Of a stretch of DNA of 64,000 nucleotides, positions 16,486 to 26,300 are shown piece by piece. The notes under the pieces were generated by a model. It was not told where the DNA came from and did not search any database. It saw nothing but the letters and a program-made list of their open reading frames with translations. Source of the stretch: Bacillus pseudomycoides (GTDB lineage: Bacteria > Bacillota > Bacilli > Bacillales > Bacillaceae_G). The first letter of the stretch is position 1. Each line of letters opens with the position of its first letter. A program made the position numbers and the translations under genes. The stretch covers positions 4,960,001 through 5,024,000 of the forward strand of contig NZ_CP064266.1 in the NCBI RefSeq assembly GCF_022811845.1, in the 5' to 3' direction.

Positions 16486-17347
16486 ATACCTCTTCTACAA
16501 ATTCATCTGGTGTTTCAAATGTCATTTTTCCGAGTTTACCACCACGAAGTTCTCGAAGAACAAGTTCTGATGTTTTGTCATAATCAACAAGGCCACCGCC
16601 CATTAAGCAACCTCTGTTCTTTCCAATCGCATCAAAAAATTCTACGATATCTTCTGGAATTGCCTCTAATTTATAACGCTCTTGCAAACGTTCTGGATAA
16701 TGTTTTTCCATAAAACGAAGTGCATACACAGCAACATCTTGTAAATTTAAAATAGAATCTTTAATGGCACCAGTCGTGGCAAGACGTAGTCCAACCATTT
16801 GATCCTCAAATTTCGGCCATAAAATACCTGGAGTATCTAAAAGTTCCATTTCTTTACCGACTTTAATCCACTGCTGTGCTGTTGTAACACCTGGACGATC
16901 ACCAGTTTTTGCAATATTTTTTTTCGCTAATTTATTAATCAATGTAGATTTCCCAACATTTGGAATACCGACAATTAAAGCACGAATGGCTCTTGGACGA
17001 ATGCCTTTCGCAATCATTTTATCGAACTTTTCTTTTACAAGCACTTTACATGCAGCTGTAATTTCTTTCATACCTTGTCCAGCTTGCGCATTAATCGAAA
17101 TCGCTTTATGGCCCTTCTCTTCAAAGTATGTGATCCATTGCTTCGTTAAGCGATCATCTGCCATATCAGCCTTATTTAAAACGACCAATCTTGGTTTATG
17201 TGTAATAATCTCATCGATCATCGGATTTCGGGAAGATAAAGGTAAACGAGCGTCTACAAGTTCAATTACAACATCGATTAACTTTAACTTTTCTGTTACT
17301 TGGCGCCTCGCTTTTGCCATATGCCCTGGAAACCATTGAATTGCCAT
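16484..17347 (-). CDS. rbgA: Ribosome biogenesis GTPase A
   Basis: Circularly permuted GTPase (YlqF) needed for a late step of 50S subunit assembly. In the 287-residue protein the G motifs occur in the permuted order: NKAD (about residue 58) before G1 GIPNVGKSTLINKL, then GVTT and DTPG. The N-terminal MAIQWFPGHMAKARR is typical of the family. It starts 22 bp downstream of lepB, and rnhB follows after a hairpin, the same order as in B. subtilis. Confidence 0.97.
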   Translation of the reverse strand: MAIQWFPGHMAKARRQVTEKLKLIDVVIELVDARLPLSSRNPMIDEIITHKPRLVVLNKADMADDRLTKQWITYFEEKGHKAISINAQAGQGMKEITAACKVLVKEKFDKMIAKGIRPRAIRALIVGIPNVGKSTLINKLAKKNIAKTGDRPGVTTAQQWIKVGKEMELLDTPGILWPKFEDQMVGLRLATTGAIKDSILNLQDVAVYALRFMEKHYPERLQERYKLEAIPEDIVEFFDAIGKNRGCLMGGGLVDYDKTSELVLRELRGGKLGKMTFETPDEFVEEV

Positions 17348-17369
17348 GTTGCCACCTTCTTTTTTTCAT

Positions 17370-17921
17370 TTATTTCACAATACATGCATTTTTTAATGGC
17401 CAATATAACATATTCGCTTCTCCAATTACTTGGTCCATCGAAATCGTTCCAATTGTACGACTATCTTTACTAAAACGACGATTGTCACCTAGTACAAATA
17501 ATTGACCTTTTGGAACTGTTTTCTTACCTGTAATTTCTTCAAGTTTGAAATCATATGTAAGTGGTCCATCAGCAAGTTGTTTTTTCTGCTTGTCCAAATA
17601 CGGTTCCTTATAAGGTTTTCCGTTAATATAGAGTGTATCATTACGATATTCAACTTCATCGCCTGGTAAGCCGATAACACGTTTAATATAATCCTTTTCT
17701 TCTGTTGCTCGGAATACGATTATGTCAAAATGCTTCGGTTCTCCAATCTGATAGCCAATCTTATTGACAATCATTCGATCACGGTCATGTAGCGTCGGTG
17801 ACATTGATACACCATCTACAAGAATTGGTGCAAAGAAAAACTGTCTAATGACACCCGCCAATACAACAGCAATCAAAATTGCTTTGATCCATTCCCAAAG
17901 CGAACTCTTCTCTTTCTTCAT
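17370..17921 (-). CDS. lepB: Type I signal peptidase
   Basis: Membrane-anchored serine protease that cleaves signal peptides after Sec or Tat export. The 183-residue protein has one N-terminal transmembrane segment (about residues 12-31), then DGVSMSPTLHDRD with nucleophile Ser39, and DYIKRVIGLPGD with general base Lys80; GDNRRFSKDSR is the conserved box E. It is the short Gram-positive SipS type. The ATG at 17921, 6 nt after GGAGGGG, is chosen over one five codons earlier that overlaps that box. Confidence 0.96.
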   Translation of the reverse strand: MKKEKSSLWEWIKAILIAVVLAGVIRQFFFAPILVDGVSMSPTLHDRDRMIVNKIGYQIGEPKHFDIIVFRATEEKDYIKRVIGLPGDEVEYRNDTLYINGKPYKEPYLDKQKKQLADGPLTYDFKLEEITGKKTVPKGQLFVLGDNRRFSKDSRTIGTISMDQVIGEANMLYWPLKNACIVK

Positions 17922-17982
17922 GCATTTCCCCTCCACAATTATGTAAGCTGCCCGTATTATATCAAAATTTCATATAGATTGG

Positions 17983-18013
17983 AAAAAGGGAGCTTGTGCA
18001 TTTACAAGCTCCC
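17983..18013 (-). terminator. Terminator after rplS
   Basis: GGGAGCTTGT and ACAAGCTCCC form a perfect 10-bp stem with a 6-nt loop, followed on the minus strand by TTTTTCC. Confidence 0.9.
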
Positions 18014-18022
18014 ATACATGTC

Positions 18023-18367
18023 TTATCGAATTTCTTTAATACGTGCTTTTTTACCGCGAAGGTTACGTAAGTAGTATAACTTAGCACGACGTACTTTACC
18101 ACGGCGAAGTACTTCGATTTTCGCGATTCTTGGTGTGTGAACTGGGAATGTACGCTCAACACCTACACCGTAAGAAATCTTACGAACTGTGAACGTTTCA
18201 CTAATTCCGCCACCACGACGTTTAATTACAACACCTTCAAAAAGCTGAATTCTCTCACGAGTACCCTCAACTACTTTTACGTGTACACGTAAAGTATCAC
18301 CAGGACGGAATGAAGGTAGGTCAGTTTTTAATTGGCCTTTTGTAATATCTGCGATTAATTGTTGCAT
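18023..18367 (-). CDS. rplS: 50S ribosomal protein L19
   Basis: Large-subunit protein at the subunit interface. The 114-residue protein starts MQQLIADITKGQLKTDLPSF and has FEGVVIKRRGGGISETFTVRKIS, the L19 signature. A TTG two codons upstream would add two residues, but the ATG at 18367 has AGGAGAG at good spacing. It lies downstream of trmD with its own promoter and a structured leader. Confidence 0.98.
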   Translation of the reverse strand: MQQLIADITKGQLKTDLPSFRPGDTLRVHVKVVEGTRERIQLFEGVVIKRRGGGISETFTVRKISYGVGVERTFPVHTPRIAKIEVLRRGKVRRAKLYYLRNLRGKKARIKEIR

Positions 18368-18373
18368 ATTCAA

Positions 18374-18466
18374 TTCTCTCCTTTAAACAGATGCTCTTAT
18401 AAAGTCATTAATAAATTACAGCGGAACATCGTTAATACGGCTACTGCTTTCAGTAGCACAAATGTT
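18374..18466 (-). ncRNA. Candidate ribosomal protein L19 leader
   Basis: Between the promoter at 18467-18495 and rplS lies a leader of about 90 nt. It contains a perfect hairpin (GCTACTG and CAGTAGC, 18440-18457) and a GATGTTCCGCTGTAAT stretch. An L19 leader family is known upstream of rplS in Bacillus and is thought to give autogenous control. Position and size fit; I could not run a covariance model. Confidence 0.5.
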
Positions 18467-18495
18467 ATAATAGCATATTGCTAGGCCTGTTGCAA
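18467..18495 (-). promoter_or_regulatory. Probable promoter of rplS
   Basis: TTGCAA (18490-18495) and TATTAT (18467-18472) with a 17-nt spacer on the minus strand, just past the trmD stop. Confidence 0.7.
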
Positions 18496-18517
18496 TAGAA
18501 AATATATGAAGTTTGTA

Positions 18518-19249
18518 CTACTCTTCTTTTATTTGCTCGAGCCATTTTTCTTCTTGCTTTGATAACTCGCGTTCTTCAAGTAAATCTGGTCTACGCGTAT
18601 ACGTCCGGCGCAACGATTCCTTATGGCGCCATTCTTCGATATACTTATGATTTCCCGACATAAGTACATCAGGTACCTTCATGCCACGAAAATCAGCAGG
18701 ACGCGTGTAATGTGGATGTTCTAATAAACCTGTACTAAAAGAATCTTCCACTTGCGAATTTTGATTCCCAAGCACTCCTGGTAAAAGACGCACTACGCTA
18801 TCAGTTACGACCATTGAAGCTAATTCTCCACCCGTTAACACATAGTCACCAATTGAAATCTCATCTGTGACAAGATGCTCACGAATTCGTTCGTCATACC
18901 CTTCGTAATGACCACACACAAAGATGATATGTTCTCCCTGTGCTAACTCCTCCGCTTTTTTCTGTGTAAACCTTTCACCTTGTGGACACATTAACACAAC
19001 TCTTGGTTTACGCTCTGTTTCTTTTGTTAATTCTTCTACAGCATCAAAGATGGGTTGTGGAGTCAACACCATACCAGCTCCGCCACCATACGGATAATCA
19101 TCTACACTGTTATGCTTACTTGCTGTATAATCACGAAAATTTACAACCCTAAGCTCCACTGCCTCTTTTTCTTGCGCTTTTTTTAAAATCGAAGATCCAA
19201 AAACACCGGTGAACATCTCTGGAAATAATGTTAAAATATCGATTTTCAT
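18518..19249 (-). CDS. trmD: tRNA (guanine-N1-)-methyltransferase
   Basis: Methylates G37 of tRNAs to prevent +1 frameshifting. The 243-residue protein has the SPOUT fold: MKIDILTLFPEMF at the start, YGGGAGMVLTPQP, FVCGHYEGYDERI and the knot segment SIGDYVLTGGELASMV. Its start codon overlaps the rimM stop by one base (TAATG), so the two are translationally coupled. Normal length. Confidence 0.98.
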   Translation of the reverse strand: MKIDILTLFPEMFTGVFGSSILKKAQEKEAVELRVVNFRDYTASKHNSVDDYPYGGGAGMVLTPQPIFDAVEELTKETERKPRVVLMCPQGERFTQKKAEELAQGEHIIFVCGHYEGYDERIREHLVTDEISIGDYVLTGGELASMVVTDSVVRLLPGVLGNQNSQVEDSFSTGLLEHPHYTRPADFRGMKVPDVLMSGNHKYIEEWRHKESLRRTYTRRPDLLEERELSKQEEKWLEQIKEE

Positions 19250-19764
19250 TATAGCAATCCTTCCATTACATGAATGGTTACTAATTTATTTTCAATGTTA
19301 ACTTGAAGTACAACATCATCAATGTAAGGGATTAAAAGATCTTGACCTTTCGGGCGTTTGATCACCCAAACATCATTCGCACCAGGAGATAGAATCTCTT
19401 TTATCGTACCTAAATCCTCTCCATCTTCTGTTACAACTTTACAGCCAATAATTTCATGGTAATAGTACTCACCTTCAGCAAGTTCACCTAACTGCTCTTC
19501 TGGTACTTTGATTGAAGAACCTTTTAGCTTCTCTACTTCATCTACATTGTTATACCCTTCAAATGTTAATAAATCAAATGTTTTGTGTTGGCGATGAGAA
19601 GCGACCTTTACCGAAAGTGGTTCCGTCCCTTTATCATGCCATATGTATAATGTATTCCCTACTTTATATCGTTCTTCAGGAAAATCGGTACGAGAAATAA
19701 CTCGAATTTCCCCTCTAACACCATGAGTATTTACAATTTTACCTACGTTAAACCATTTTGTCAT
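19249..19764 (-). CDS. rimM: 16S rRNA processing protein RimM
   Basis: Assists maturation of the 30S head around S19. The 171-residue protein starts MTKWFNVGKIVNTHGVRGE, the RimM N-terminal beta-barrel domain, and ends in a PRC-barrel domain (EYYYHEIIGCKV to IPYIDDVVLQVN). Upstream in-frame ATGs extend into the gap after khpA and lack family similarity; AGGGGTGA lies 10 nt before the chosen start. Confidence 0.95.
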   Translation of the reverse strand: MTKWFNVGKIVNTHGVRGEIRVISRTDFPEERYKVGNTLYIWHDKGTEPLSVKVASHRQHKTFDLLTFEGYNNVDEVEKLKGSSIKVPEEQLGELAEGEYYYHEIIGCKVVTEDGEDLGTIKEILSPGANDVWVIKRPKGQDLLIPYIDDVVLQVNIENKLVTIHVMEGLL

Positions 19765-19845
19765 AAACAGCATGTCACCCCTGTTTTCTATATATTTTAA
19801 GCATTTCCATTCTATATATGGAACATGCAATTTCTTTAAAAATGT

Positions 19846-19879
19846 TAAAAAAGGGAGAGGAAAAATCCTCGCCCTTTTA
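19846..19879 (-). terminator. Hairpin terminator after khpA
   Basis: Minus-strand AGGGCGAGG pairs with CCTCTCCCT (one mismatch) around a 6-nt loop, then TTTTTT. It separates rpsP-khpA from rimM-trmD and probably attenuates the operon. Confidence 0.75.
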
Positions 19880-19883
19880 ACGT

Positions 19884-20111
19884 TTATTGAATTTCCAGTA
19901 TGACTTTCTTATCATTGTGATGTCCCACTGAATACAAGAGCATCCGAATTGCTTTCGCAACTCGTCCCTGCTTTCCAATGACTTTTCCAACATCCTCAGG
20001 ATGCACAGTCAATCGATACTTTATCTCTCCGTTGCAAAGTTCCTGTGTAACCTTTACATCTTCAGGATGATCTACAAGAGGCTTGACGATCGTTTCGATT
20101 AACCCTTTCAT
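19884..20111 (-). CDS. khpA: KH-domain RNA-binding protein KhpA (YlqC)
   Basis: Small RNA-binding protein that in other Firmicutes pairs with KhpB and affects cell division and mRNA levels. The 75-residue product is a single KH domain with the GxxG loop in VGKVIGKQGRVAKAIR. An ATG two codons earlier is only about 2 nt from the GAGGC box, so the second ATG at 20111 is preferred. It follows rpsP by 14 bp. Confidence 0.92.
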   Translation of the reverse strand: MKGLIETIVKPLVDHPEDVKVTQELCNGEIKYRLTVHPEDVGKVIGKQGRVAKAIRMLLYSVGHHNDKKVILEIQ

Positions 20112-20125
20112 AGCCATTGCCTCAA

Positions 20126-20398
20126 TTACTTACCTTGTTTAGATAAGTGGAATTTCTCCATGATACCTTGGTTAGAGAAAAGATTGCGAACTGTATCAGA
20201 TGGTTTCGCACCATTTCCTAACCATTTTAATGCTGCTTCTTCGTTGATTTTCACTTCAGCTGGTTGAGCAACCGGATTGTAAGTACCGATTTCCTCAATG
20301 AAACGTCCGTCACGAGGAGAACGAGAATCTGCAACAACTACACGATAGAAAGGAGTTTTTTTAGCTCCCATACGTTTTAAACGAATTTTAACTGCCAT
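20126..20398 (-). CDS. rpsP: 30S ribosomal protein S16
   Basis: Small-subunit protein important for 30S assembly. The 90-residue product begins MAVKIRLKRMGAKKTPFYRV, the diagnostic S16 start, with VVADSRSPRDGRFIEEIGTYNP following. GGAGGTG precedes the ATG. It lies about 100 bp after ffh in the ylxM-ffh-rpsP-khpA order. Confidence 0.98.
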   Translation of the reverse strand: MAVKIRLKRMGAKKTPFYRVVVADSRSPRDGRFIEEIGTYNPVAQPAEVKINEEAALKWLGNGAKPSDTVRNLFSNQGIMEKFHLSKQGK

Positions 20399-20499
20399 TT
20401 ATAAAGCACCTCCGAATTTATTTCACACAGATAATTATATTAGCAAAAAGACTATTGCTTTGTAAAGTATTTTTTCTTAACAGAGCCATCTTTTTTTCC

Positions 20500-21849
20500 T
20501 TACATAAATGGAAACTTCAATCCACCTAGTCCTTTTTTCTTACCTTTTTGCATGCCTGTCATCGTCTTCATCATTTTTTTCATATCTTCAAACTGCTTCA
20601 GTAGACGATTAATTTCTTGTACTGTTGTACCACTACCTTTGGCAATGCGTTTTTTACGACTAGCATTGATAATTTCCGGATGTTCTCGCTCTACTTTTGT
20701 CATAGAACGAATAATTGCCTCAATATGCCCAATTTGTTTTTCATCAACTTGTGCATTTTTCAGCCCTTTAATTTTATTTGCACCAGGAAGCATTCCTAGC
20801 AATTCATCAAGTGGTCCAAGTTGACGCACTTGTCCAAGTTGCTCTAGGAAATCGTCTAGCGTAAACGAAAGCGTACGCATTTTTTGCTCAAGTTCTTTTG
20901 CTTTTTCCTCATCAACTGTAGCTTGCGCTTTTTCAATTAATGTTAAAACGTCTCCCATCCCTAAAATACGGGATGCCATGCGTTCTGGATGGAACGCTTC
21001 AATCGCATCTAGCTTTTCACCCATACCAGCAAATTTAATTGGTGTGTTTGTTACTGCTTTAATAGATAGTGCCGCACCACCGCGCGTATCACCGTCTAAT
21101 TTCGTTAAAACAACACCTGTTAAACCTAACTGTTCATGGAAACTTTGTGCAACATTGACCGCATCTTGTCCTGTCATCGCATCGACAACAAGGAAGATTT
21201 CATCCGGTTTCGCAACTTCTTTCACTTTCGCTAATTCATCCATTAGTTCTTCATCAATATGCAGGCGACCCGCTGTATCGATTAAAACATAATCATGATG
21301 ATCTTCTTTTGCTTTCGCAATCGCTTGTTTCGCAATTTCAACAGGACTTACTTGATCTCCTAATGAGAAAACAGGCATGTCCAATTGCTTCCCTAATGTT
21401 TCAAGCTGTTTAATTGCTGCTGGACGGTAAATATCAGCCGCAACAAGCATTGGTTTACGATTATGCTTTTTACGAAGCAAATTCGCAAGTTTACCTGTTG
21501 TTGTTGTTTTACCTGCCCCTTGAAGTCCAACCATCATAATAACAGTTGGCGGCTTATTTGCGACAGCAATCTTACTTTGCTCTCCACCCATAAGCACTGT
21601 CAGTTCTTCCTGTACAACTTTAATTACTTGTTGCCCAGGTGTCAAACTCTTCATTACATCTTGTCCGACAGCACGCTCAGACACACGCTTTACAAAATCT
21701 TTTACTACTTTAAAGTTAACATCCGCTTCTAAAAGAGCAAGACGAACTTCTCTCATCATTTCTTTTACATCGGCTTCAGAAACTTTTCCTTTGCCGCGGA
21801 TTTTTTGCATCGTCTGTTGAAGTCGGTCGGCTAATCCTTCAAATGCCAT
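20500..21849 (-). CDS. ffh: Signal recognition particle protein Ffh
   Basis: GTPase of the bacterial SRP; binds hydrophobic signal sequences on the ribosome and delivers them to FtsY. The 449-residue protein has the N domain, the G domain with GLQGAGKTTTTGKLA, DTAGRL and TKLDGDTRGG, and the methionine-rich M domain (MKKMMKTMTGMQKGKKKG near the end) that binds SRP RNA and signal peptides. It starts 12 bp after ylxM. Confidence 0.98.
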   Translation of the reverse strand: MAFEGLADRLQQTMQKIRGKGKVSEADVKEMMREVRLALLEADVNFKVVKDFVKRVSERAVGQDVMKSLTPGQQVIKVVQEELTVLMGGEQSKIAVANKPPTVIMMVGLQGAGKTTTTGKLANLLRKKHNRKPMLVAADIYRPAAIKQLETLGKQLDMPVFSLGDQVSPVEIAKQAIAKAKEDHHDYVLIDTAGRLHIDEELMDELAKVKEVAKPDEIFLVVDAMTGQDAVNVAQSFHEQLGLTGVVLTKLDGDTRGGAALSIKAVTNTPIKFAGMGEKLDAIEAFHPERMASRILGMGDVLTLIEKAQATVDEEKAKELEQKMRTLSFTLDDFLEQLGQVRQLGPLDELLGMLPGANKIKGLKNAQVDEKQIGHIEAIIRSMTKVEREHPEIINASRKKRIAKGSGTTVQEINRLLKQFEDMKKMMKTMTGMQKGKKKGLGGLKFPFM

Positions 21850-21861
21850 ATTGCCGCCCTC

Positions 21862-22194
21862 CTAATCTAATTTTTCGATAGCTTCAACAACTTGTTTCAT
21901 TTCTTTATTTACATGCTCTTCTTCGCTGATTAGCTGTTTTAGCCTTGCAACAAGTCGCTGTCGCTCTTGAAACTTTTGAAGTAATACTAATTTTTCTTCA
22001 TATTCTTCAAGCATCGCTTCAGTCCGTTTAATGTTATCATACACGGCTTGGCGGCTTACATCAAATTCTTCCGCAATTTCACCAAGAGATAAATCATCTA
22101 AATAATAAAGCGACATATAACTTCTTTGTTTTTGCGTTAACAACGATTGATAAAAATCAAATAAATAATTCATTCTCGTTGTTTTTTCGAGCAT
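21862..22194 (-). CDS. ylxM: YlxM helix-turn-helix protein, SRP-associated
   Basis: Small protein encoded next to ffh in Firmicutes; in Streptococcus the homologue binds SRP components. The 110-residue product has a sigma-70 region-4-like helix-turn-helix (YYLDDLSLGEIAEEFDVSRQ, about residues 28-50) and a charged helical C-terminus. It leads the ylxM-ffh operon behind a near-consensus promoter. Confidence 0.93.
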   Translation of the reverse strand: MLEKTTRMNYLFDFYQSLLTQKQRSYMSLYYLDDLSLGEIAEEFDVSRQAVYDNIKRTEAMLEEYEEKLVLLQKFQERQRLVARLKQLISEEEHVNKEMKQVVEAIEKLD

Positions 22195-22236
22195 GTTGGA
22201 TCATCCTTTGTTAAGTGATTTCCCTTTACATGAATT

Positions 22237-22265
22237 AGTTTACATGGAGTCTAAAAGAGTGTCAA
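22237..22265 (-). promoter_or_regulatory. Probable promoter of ylxM-ffh operon
   Basis: TTGACA (22260-22265), a 17-nt spacer and TAAACT (22237-22242) on the minus strand, between the ftsY terminator and ylxM. Confidence 0.75.
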
Positions 22266-22294
22266 GTTTTTTTCTTAACATCCTATATTTTTTA

Positions 22295-22323
22295 TAAAAA
22301 AGAAGCGGAAATACCGCTTCTTT
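22295..22323 (-). terminator. Terminator of the rnc-smc-ftsY operon
   Basis: AGAAGCGG and CCGCTTCT with a 5-nt loop, followed on the minus strand by a T run, immediately after the ftsY stop. Confidence 0.9.
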
Positions 22324-22327
22324 CACT

Positions 22328-23317
22328 TTATGCCTCTTCTTTTTCTACTAAATTTGCAAATAAACCATATACATATTGTTCTGGATCAAATTGCTGTAAA
22401 TCGTCCATTTGCTCTCCAAGTCCAACAAACTTCACTGGTACGTCCATCTCATTACGAATTGCTAATACAATACCACCTTTAGCAGTTCCATCTAATTTCG
22501 TTAATACAATACCTGAAACGTCCGTTGCTTCGCGGAATGTTTTTGCTTGACTTAAACCATTTTGTCCCGTCGTTGCATCAATAACAAGTAAAACTTCATG
22601 AGGAGCACCAGGAACTTCGCGTTCAATAACGCGTTTTACCTTTTCTAACTCTTTCATTAAGTTTACTTTATTTTGCAGACGTCCTGCTGTATCGCATAGC
22701 AATACGTCTACTTTACGAGCTTTTGCTGCTTGAACAGCATCGTACATAACAGCCGCTGGATCAGATCCAGATCCTTGCTTAATAACCTCAACACCAACTC
22801 GGTCGCCCCATACTTCTAACTGTTCAATTGCTCCTGCACGGAACGTATCCCCTGCTGCTAATAAGACAGACTTACCTTCGGATTTAAACTTATGAGCCAT
22901 TTTGCCAATTGTTGTCGTTTTCCCAACACCATTAACACCAACAAACAAAATAACCGTTACTTGATCTTCTTGTATATTAAGTTCATTACTGAAGTCTTCT
23001 TCACCTTTGTAAATTCCTACTAGTTTTTCCGAAATAACAGCTTGCACTTCTCTCGGATCTTGAATATTGCGGCGTTGTACTTCTTCCTTCAATTGATCGA
23101 TAAGTTCCATTACTGTTGCAACACCAACATCTGCACCAATTAAAATTTCTTCTAATTCTTCAAAGAAATCCTCATCGACTTTACGATAACGATACACTAA
23201 ATCATTTACTTTATCCGCAAATGAATTTCTCGTTTTTTCTAATCCTTGCTTAAATTTTTCAGTTACAGTATCTGTTTGCTTTGAAATCTTTTCTTTTAAT
23301 TTTTTAAAGAAACTCAT
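22328..23317 (-). CDS. ftsY: Signal recognition particle receptor FtsY
   Basis: Membrane-associated GTPase that receives SRP-ribosome complexes. The 329-residue protein has a short basic N-terminal region (MSFFKKLKEKISKQ, typical of Bacillus, without the long acidic A domain of E. coli), the N domain, and the G domain with GVNGVGKTTTIGKMA, DTAGRLQNKVNLM and TKLDGTAKGG. The upstream ATG abuts GGAAGG; the ATG at 23317 is properly spaced. It lies 14 bp after smc. Confidence 0.97.
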   Translation of the reverse strand: MSFFKKLKEKISKQTDTVTEKFKQGLEKTRNSFADKVNDLVYRYRKVDEDFFEELEEILIGADVGVATVMELIDQLKEEVQRRNIQDPREVQAVISEKLVGIYKGEEDFSNELNIQEDQVTVILFVGVNGVGKTTTIGKMAHKFKSEGKSVLLAAGDTFRAGAIEQLEVWGDRVGVEVIKQGSGSDPAAVMYDAVQAAKARKVDVLLCDTAGRLQNKVNLMKELEKVKRVIEREVPGAPHEVLLVIDATTGQNGLSQAKTFREATDVSGIVLTKLDGTAKGGIVLAIRNEMDVPVKFVGLGEQMDDLQQFDPEQYVYGLFANLVEKEEA

Positions 23318-23331
23318 TCTTCTCATCCTTC

Positions 23332-26300
23332 CTATTCACTTGTAACAAGCTCTTCTTCCACGTCACCTAAACGAACGGAAACAAGCTTAGAAACACCAGA
23401 TTCTTGCATTGTTACCCCATACAGTACATCAGACTCTTCCATTGTACCTTTTCGGTGTGTAATAACAATAAACTGCGTTTCATCACTAAATTTCTTTAAA
23501 TACTGCGCGAAACGAGCTACATTCGCTTCATCAAGAGCAGCCTCCACCTCATCTAGTACACAGAACGGAACAGGTCGTACTTTTAAAATACCAAATAGCA
23601 ATGCAATTGCAGTTAAAGCACGTTCCCCACCTGAAAGTAAACCTAAATTTTGCAGTTTCTTGCCGGGTGGCTGTGCTACGATATCAATGCCCGTATTTAA
23701 TAAATCTTGCGGATTCGTCATTACTAAATCTGCTCTTCCGCCTCCAAATAATTCACAGAATACGGATCGGAACTCTTCTCGGATCGCTTGGAATATAGTA
23801 GAAAAGCGTTTTTTCATTTCTTCATCCATTTCCGTTATAACTTGATGTAATGTCGCCTTCGCCTCTTCCAAGTCATCCCGTTGCTCTAGCAAGAATGTAT
23901 GTCGTTCTGCTACACGTTCATACTCCTCAATCGCTCCTAAATTTACTGTTCCGAGTTCCTCGATAGATAGTTTGATTAGCTTCACTTTTTTACGCGCATC
24001 CTCTGCAGACATTGTCATTGTGTATTTCAGTTTTGCCGCTTCAAATGAAATCGTATACGTTTCGCGTAAATGTTTCAATCTATTTTCTAATTCAACATCG
24101 AGACGATTGATTTTCACCTCTTGATCTTTTAAAACTTCGAGAACATATTTATGTCGCCCTTTTGTCTCTTTTACTTCACGCTCTATATGTTCTACCCGTT
24201 CTTGCAAGGTTAAACGCTGCTCACGACGAGAGCTAATTAATTTCGATGTTTGATTTCGATCGTGTGCTTTCTTTTCAATCATACTCGTAATTTGCTCTTC
24301 ACCACTTGAATTTGATGTCATTTCCTGCTTTAAGAACGCTAAGTCTTCCGTTGTTTTCACAAGAGTCCGCTGCGTTTCCTCTTGTTCTTTCGTTAAGCGA
24401 TCCACTTTTTCTTTTTGGTTCGACAATCGTTGCTGCTTTTCTGCCGCTTGTACTTTCAGTTCTGTCATCTCCGTTTGAACTTTTTCTTTCGAAGAGTGTT
24501 GATCGCTTTTCTGTTTTGTTAGGGCAACAATTTTTTCATCCATCTCTGTAATATCTTTTTGAAGACTCGCTAAAATTCCTGCTAACTCTTCTTTACGCCC
24601 TTGCATCTTGACTTGATCTTGTAAAAATCCTTCTATTTCTAAGTCATAGATGGATAAACGATCGTTAATACGATGTTCTTCTAACTCTAGCTGATTAATT
24701 TCTTCTTTTAATTTTTGTTCATCTACACGCTCTTGTTCCGCATCGTGACGTAATTCTTTTATCTTAACTTCTTTTTCTTGAATTTCTTGTTTTAACGCTT
24801 TAACGAAGTTTTCTAACTTAGAAGTTGTTTCTTCCATTTCAGCAAGCTTCTTACTCCACTCTTCTAATTCTCGCTGACGTCCTAATAAAGATGATTTAGC
24901 TTGTTTCACAGCTCCACCAGTCATAGAACCACCTGGATTTACAACATCGCCTTCAATTGTTACAATTCGGTAGCGATATTGCAATTGCTTTGCAAGCTCA
25001 TTTGCACCTCTTAGATCTTTTGCAACAACGACCGTTCCTAATAAATTCGAAACTATGTTTTCATATTTATTATTATAATGTACCAATTCTGCTGCAACGC
25101 CTACAAATGACGGATGTTGTTTTACCATTCTGAGCTGTTCAAAAGATAATGATCTTCCCTTAATAACGGCCTGTGGTAAAAATGTTGCACGGCCATGACG
25201 ATTTTGTTTCAAAAAAGCAATTGCCGCGCGAGCATGCTCTTCTGTTTGTACAACAACATGTTGCATCGCTGCACCAAGTGCAATCTCCATCGCAATTTCA
25301 TATTCTTTCGGTACAGTAAGTAATTCAGCTACCGCGCCTTCAATGCCATGTAGTTTACTTTCACGAGCTTTTAATACTTCACGTACACCTTGATAAAACC
25401 CAGAATAATCTTCTTGCATTTCTTCTAGCATTTCTTTTCGAGAACGCGCTTGTTGCACAAATTGATACGCTTGATACAATTTTGTTTCATTTTCACTATA
25501 TTGCGCCTTACATTTTCCAAGTGCCGCTTCTGTTTTTTCTATATTTGTAATAACGCTTGTAATTTTTTCTTTTACTTGCTCATAACCCTCTACAAGTTTT
25601 GCCTTTTTAGCTGTAATTTGCATACGCATTTGTACATATTTGTCATTCTCTTCATCCAGGCGTTGATTTTTAGAACTTTGTTGTTTGAATTGTTCTTCAA
25701 GCATAGATAATTCATTACGGTGACTTGCTTGTTGATTTAAAAGCTCAATATAATCACCTTTTAAATGTTCAATTTGCTCTTCTAGGTTTTCTGCATATGT
25801 AGAAAGAAGTTTCTCATTTTCGTGCAACTTCTGTTCTAACTCTTTTACCTGATTTGCGAATTTCATAAGTTCTTCTGTACTTGTCTCGATTTCCCCTTCG
25901 TAAACCTTAGTTTTTTCTGTTAACTCAATAATTAATTGCTCAAGCTGCGCACAATGCGTTGTTGCATTTTGCTTTCGTTCCTTTAGCAATTCACGCTGCC
26001 CTTCTAACTTTTCTAACTCTTTACTGGAAAGAAGGAGAACTTCTTGCAAGGAATCTACAGATTCATCGATTGCTTGCAATTGTCCACGTAATTCTTCGAG
26101 CTCTACTTCACTTTTTTGTAAATGCGTTGACATTTTTACTTCTTCATCTTTATTATTTCCAAACTGTTTTCTAAGTACTTCCCATTTTTCATGTAATTCT
26201 TCAATTTCACATACAATGAGGGCGGCTTCCACTTTTTCTAGTTCTTCTTTTTTCTCAAGATAATCTTTCGCAATAGAAGCTTGTCTCTCAAGCGGTTCTA

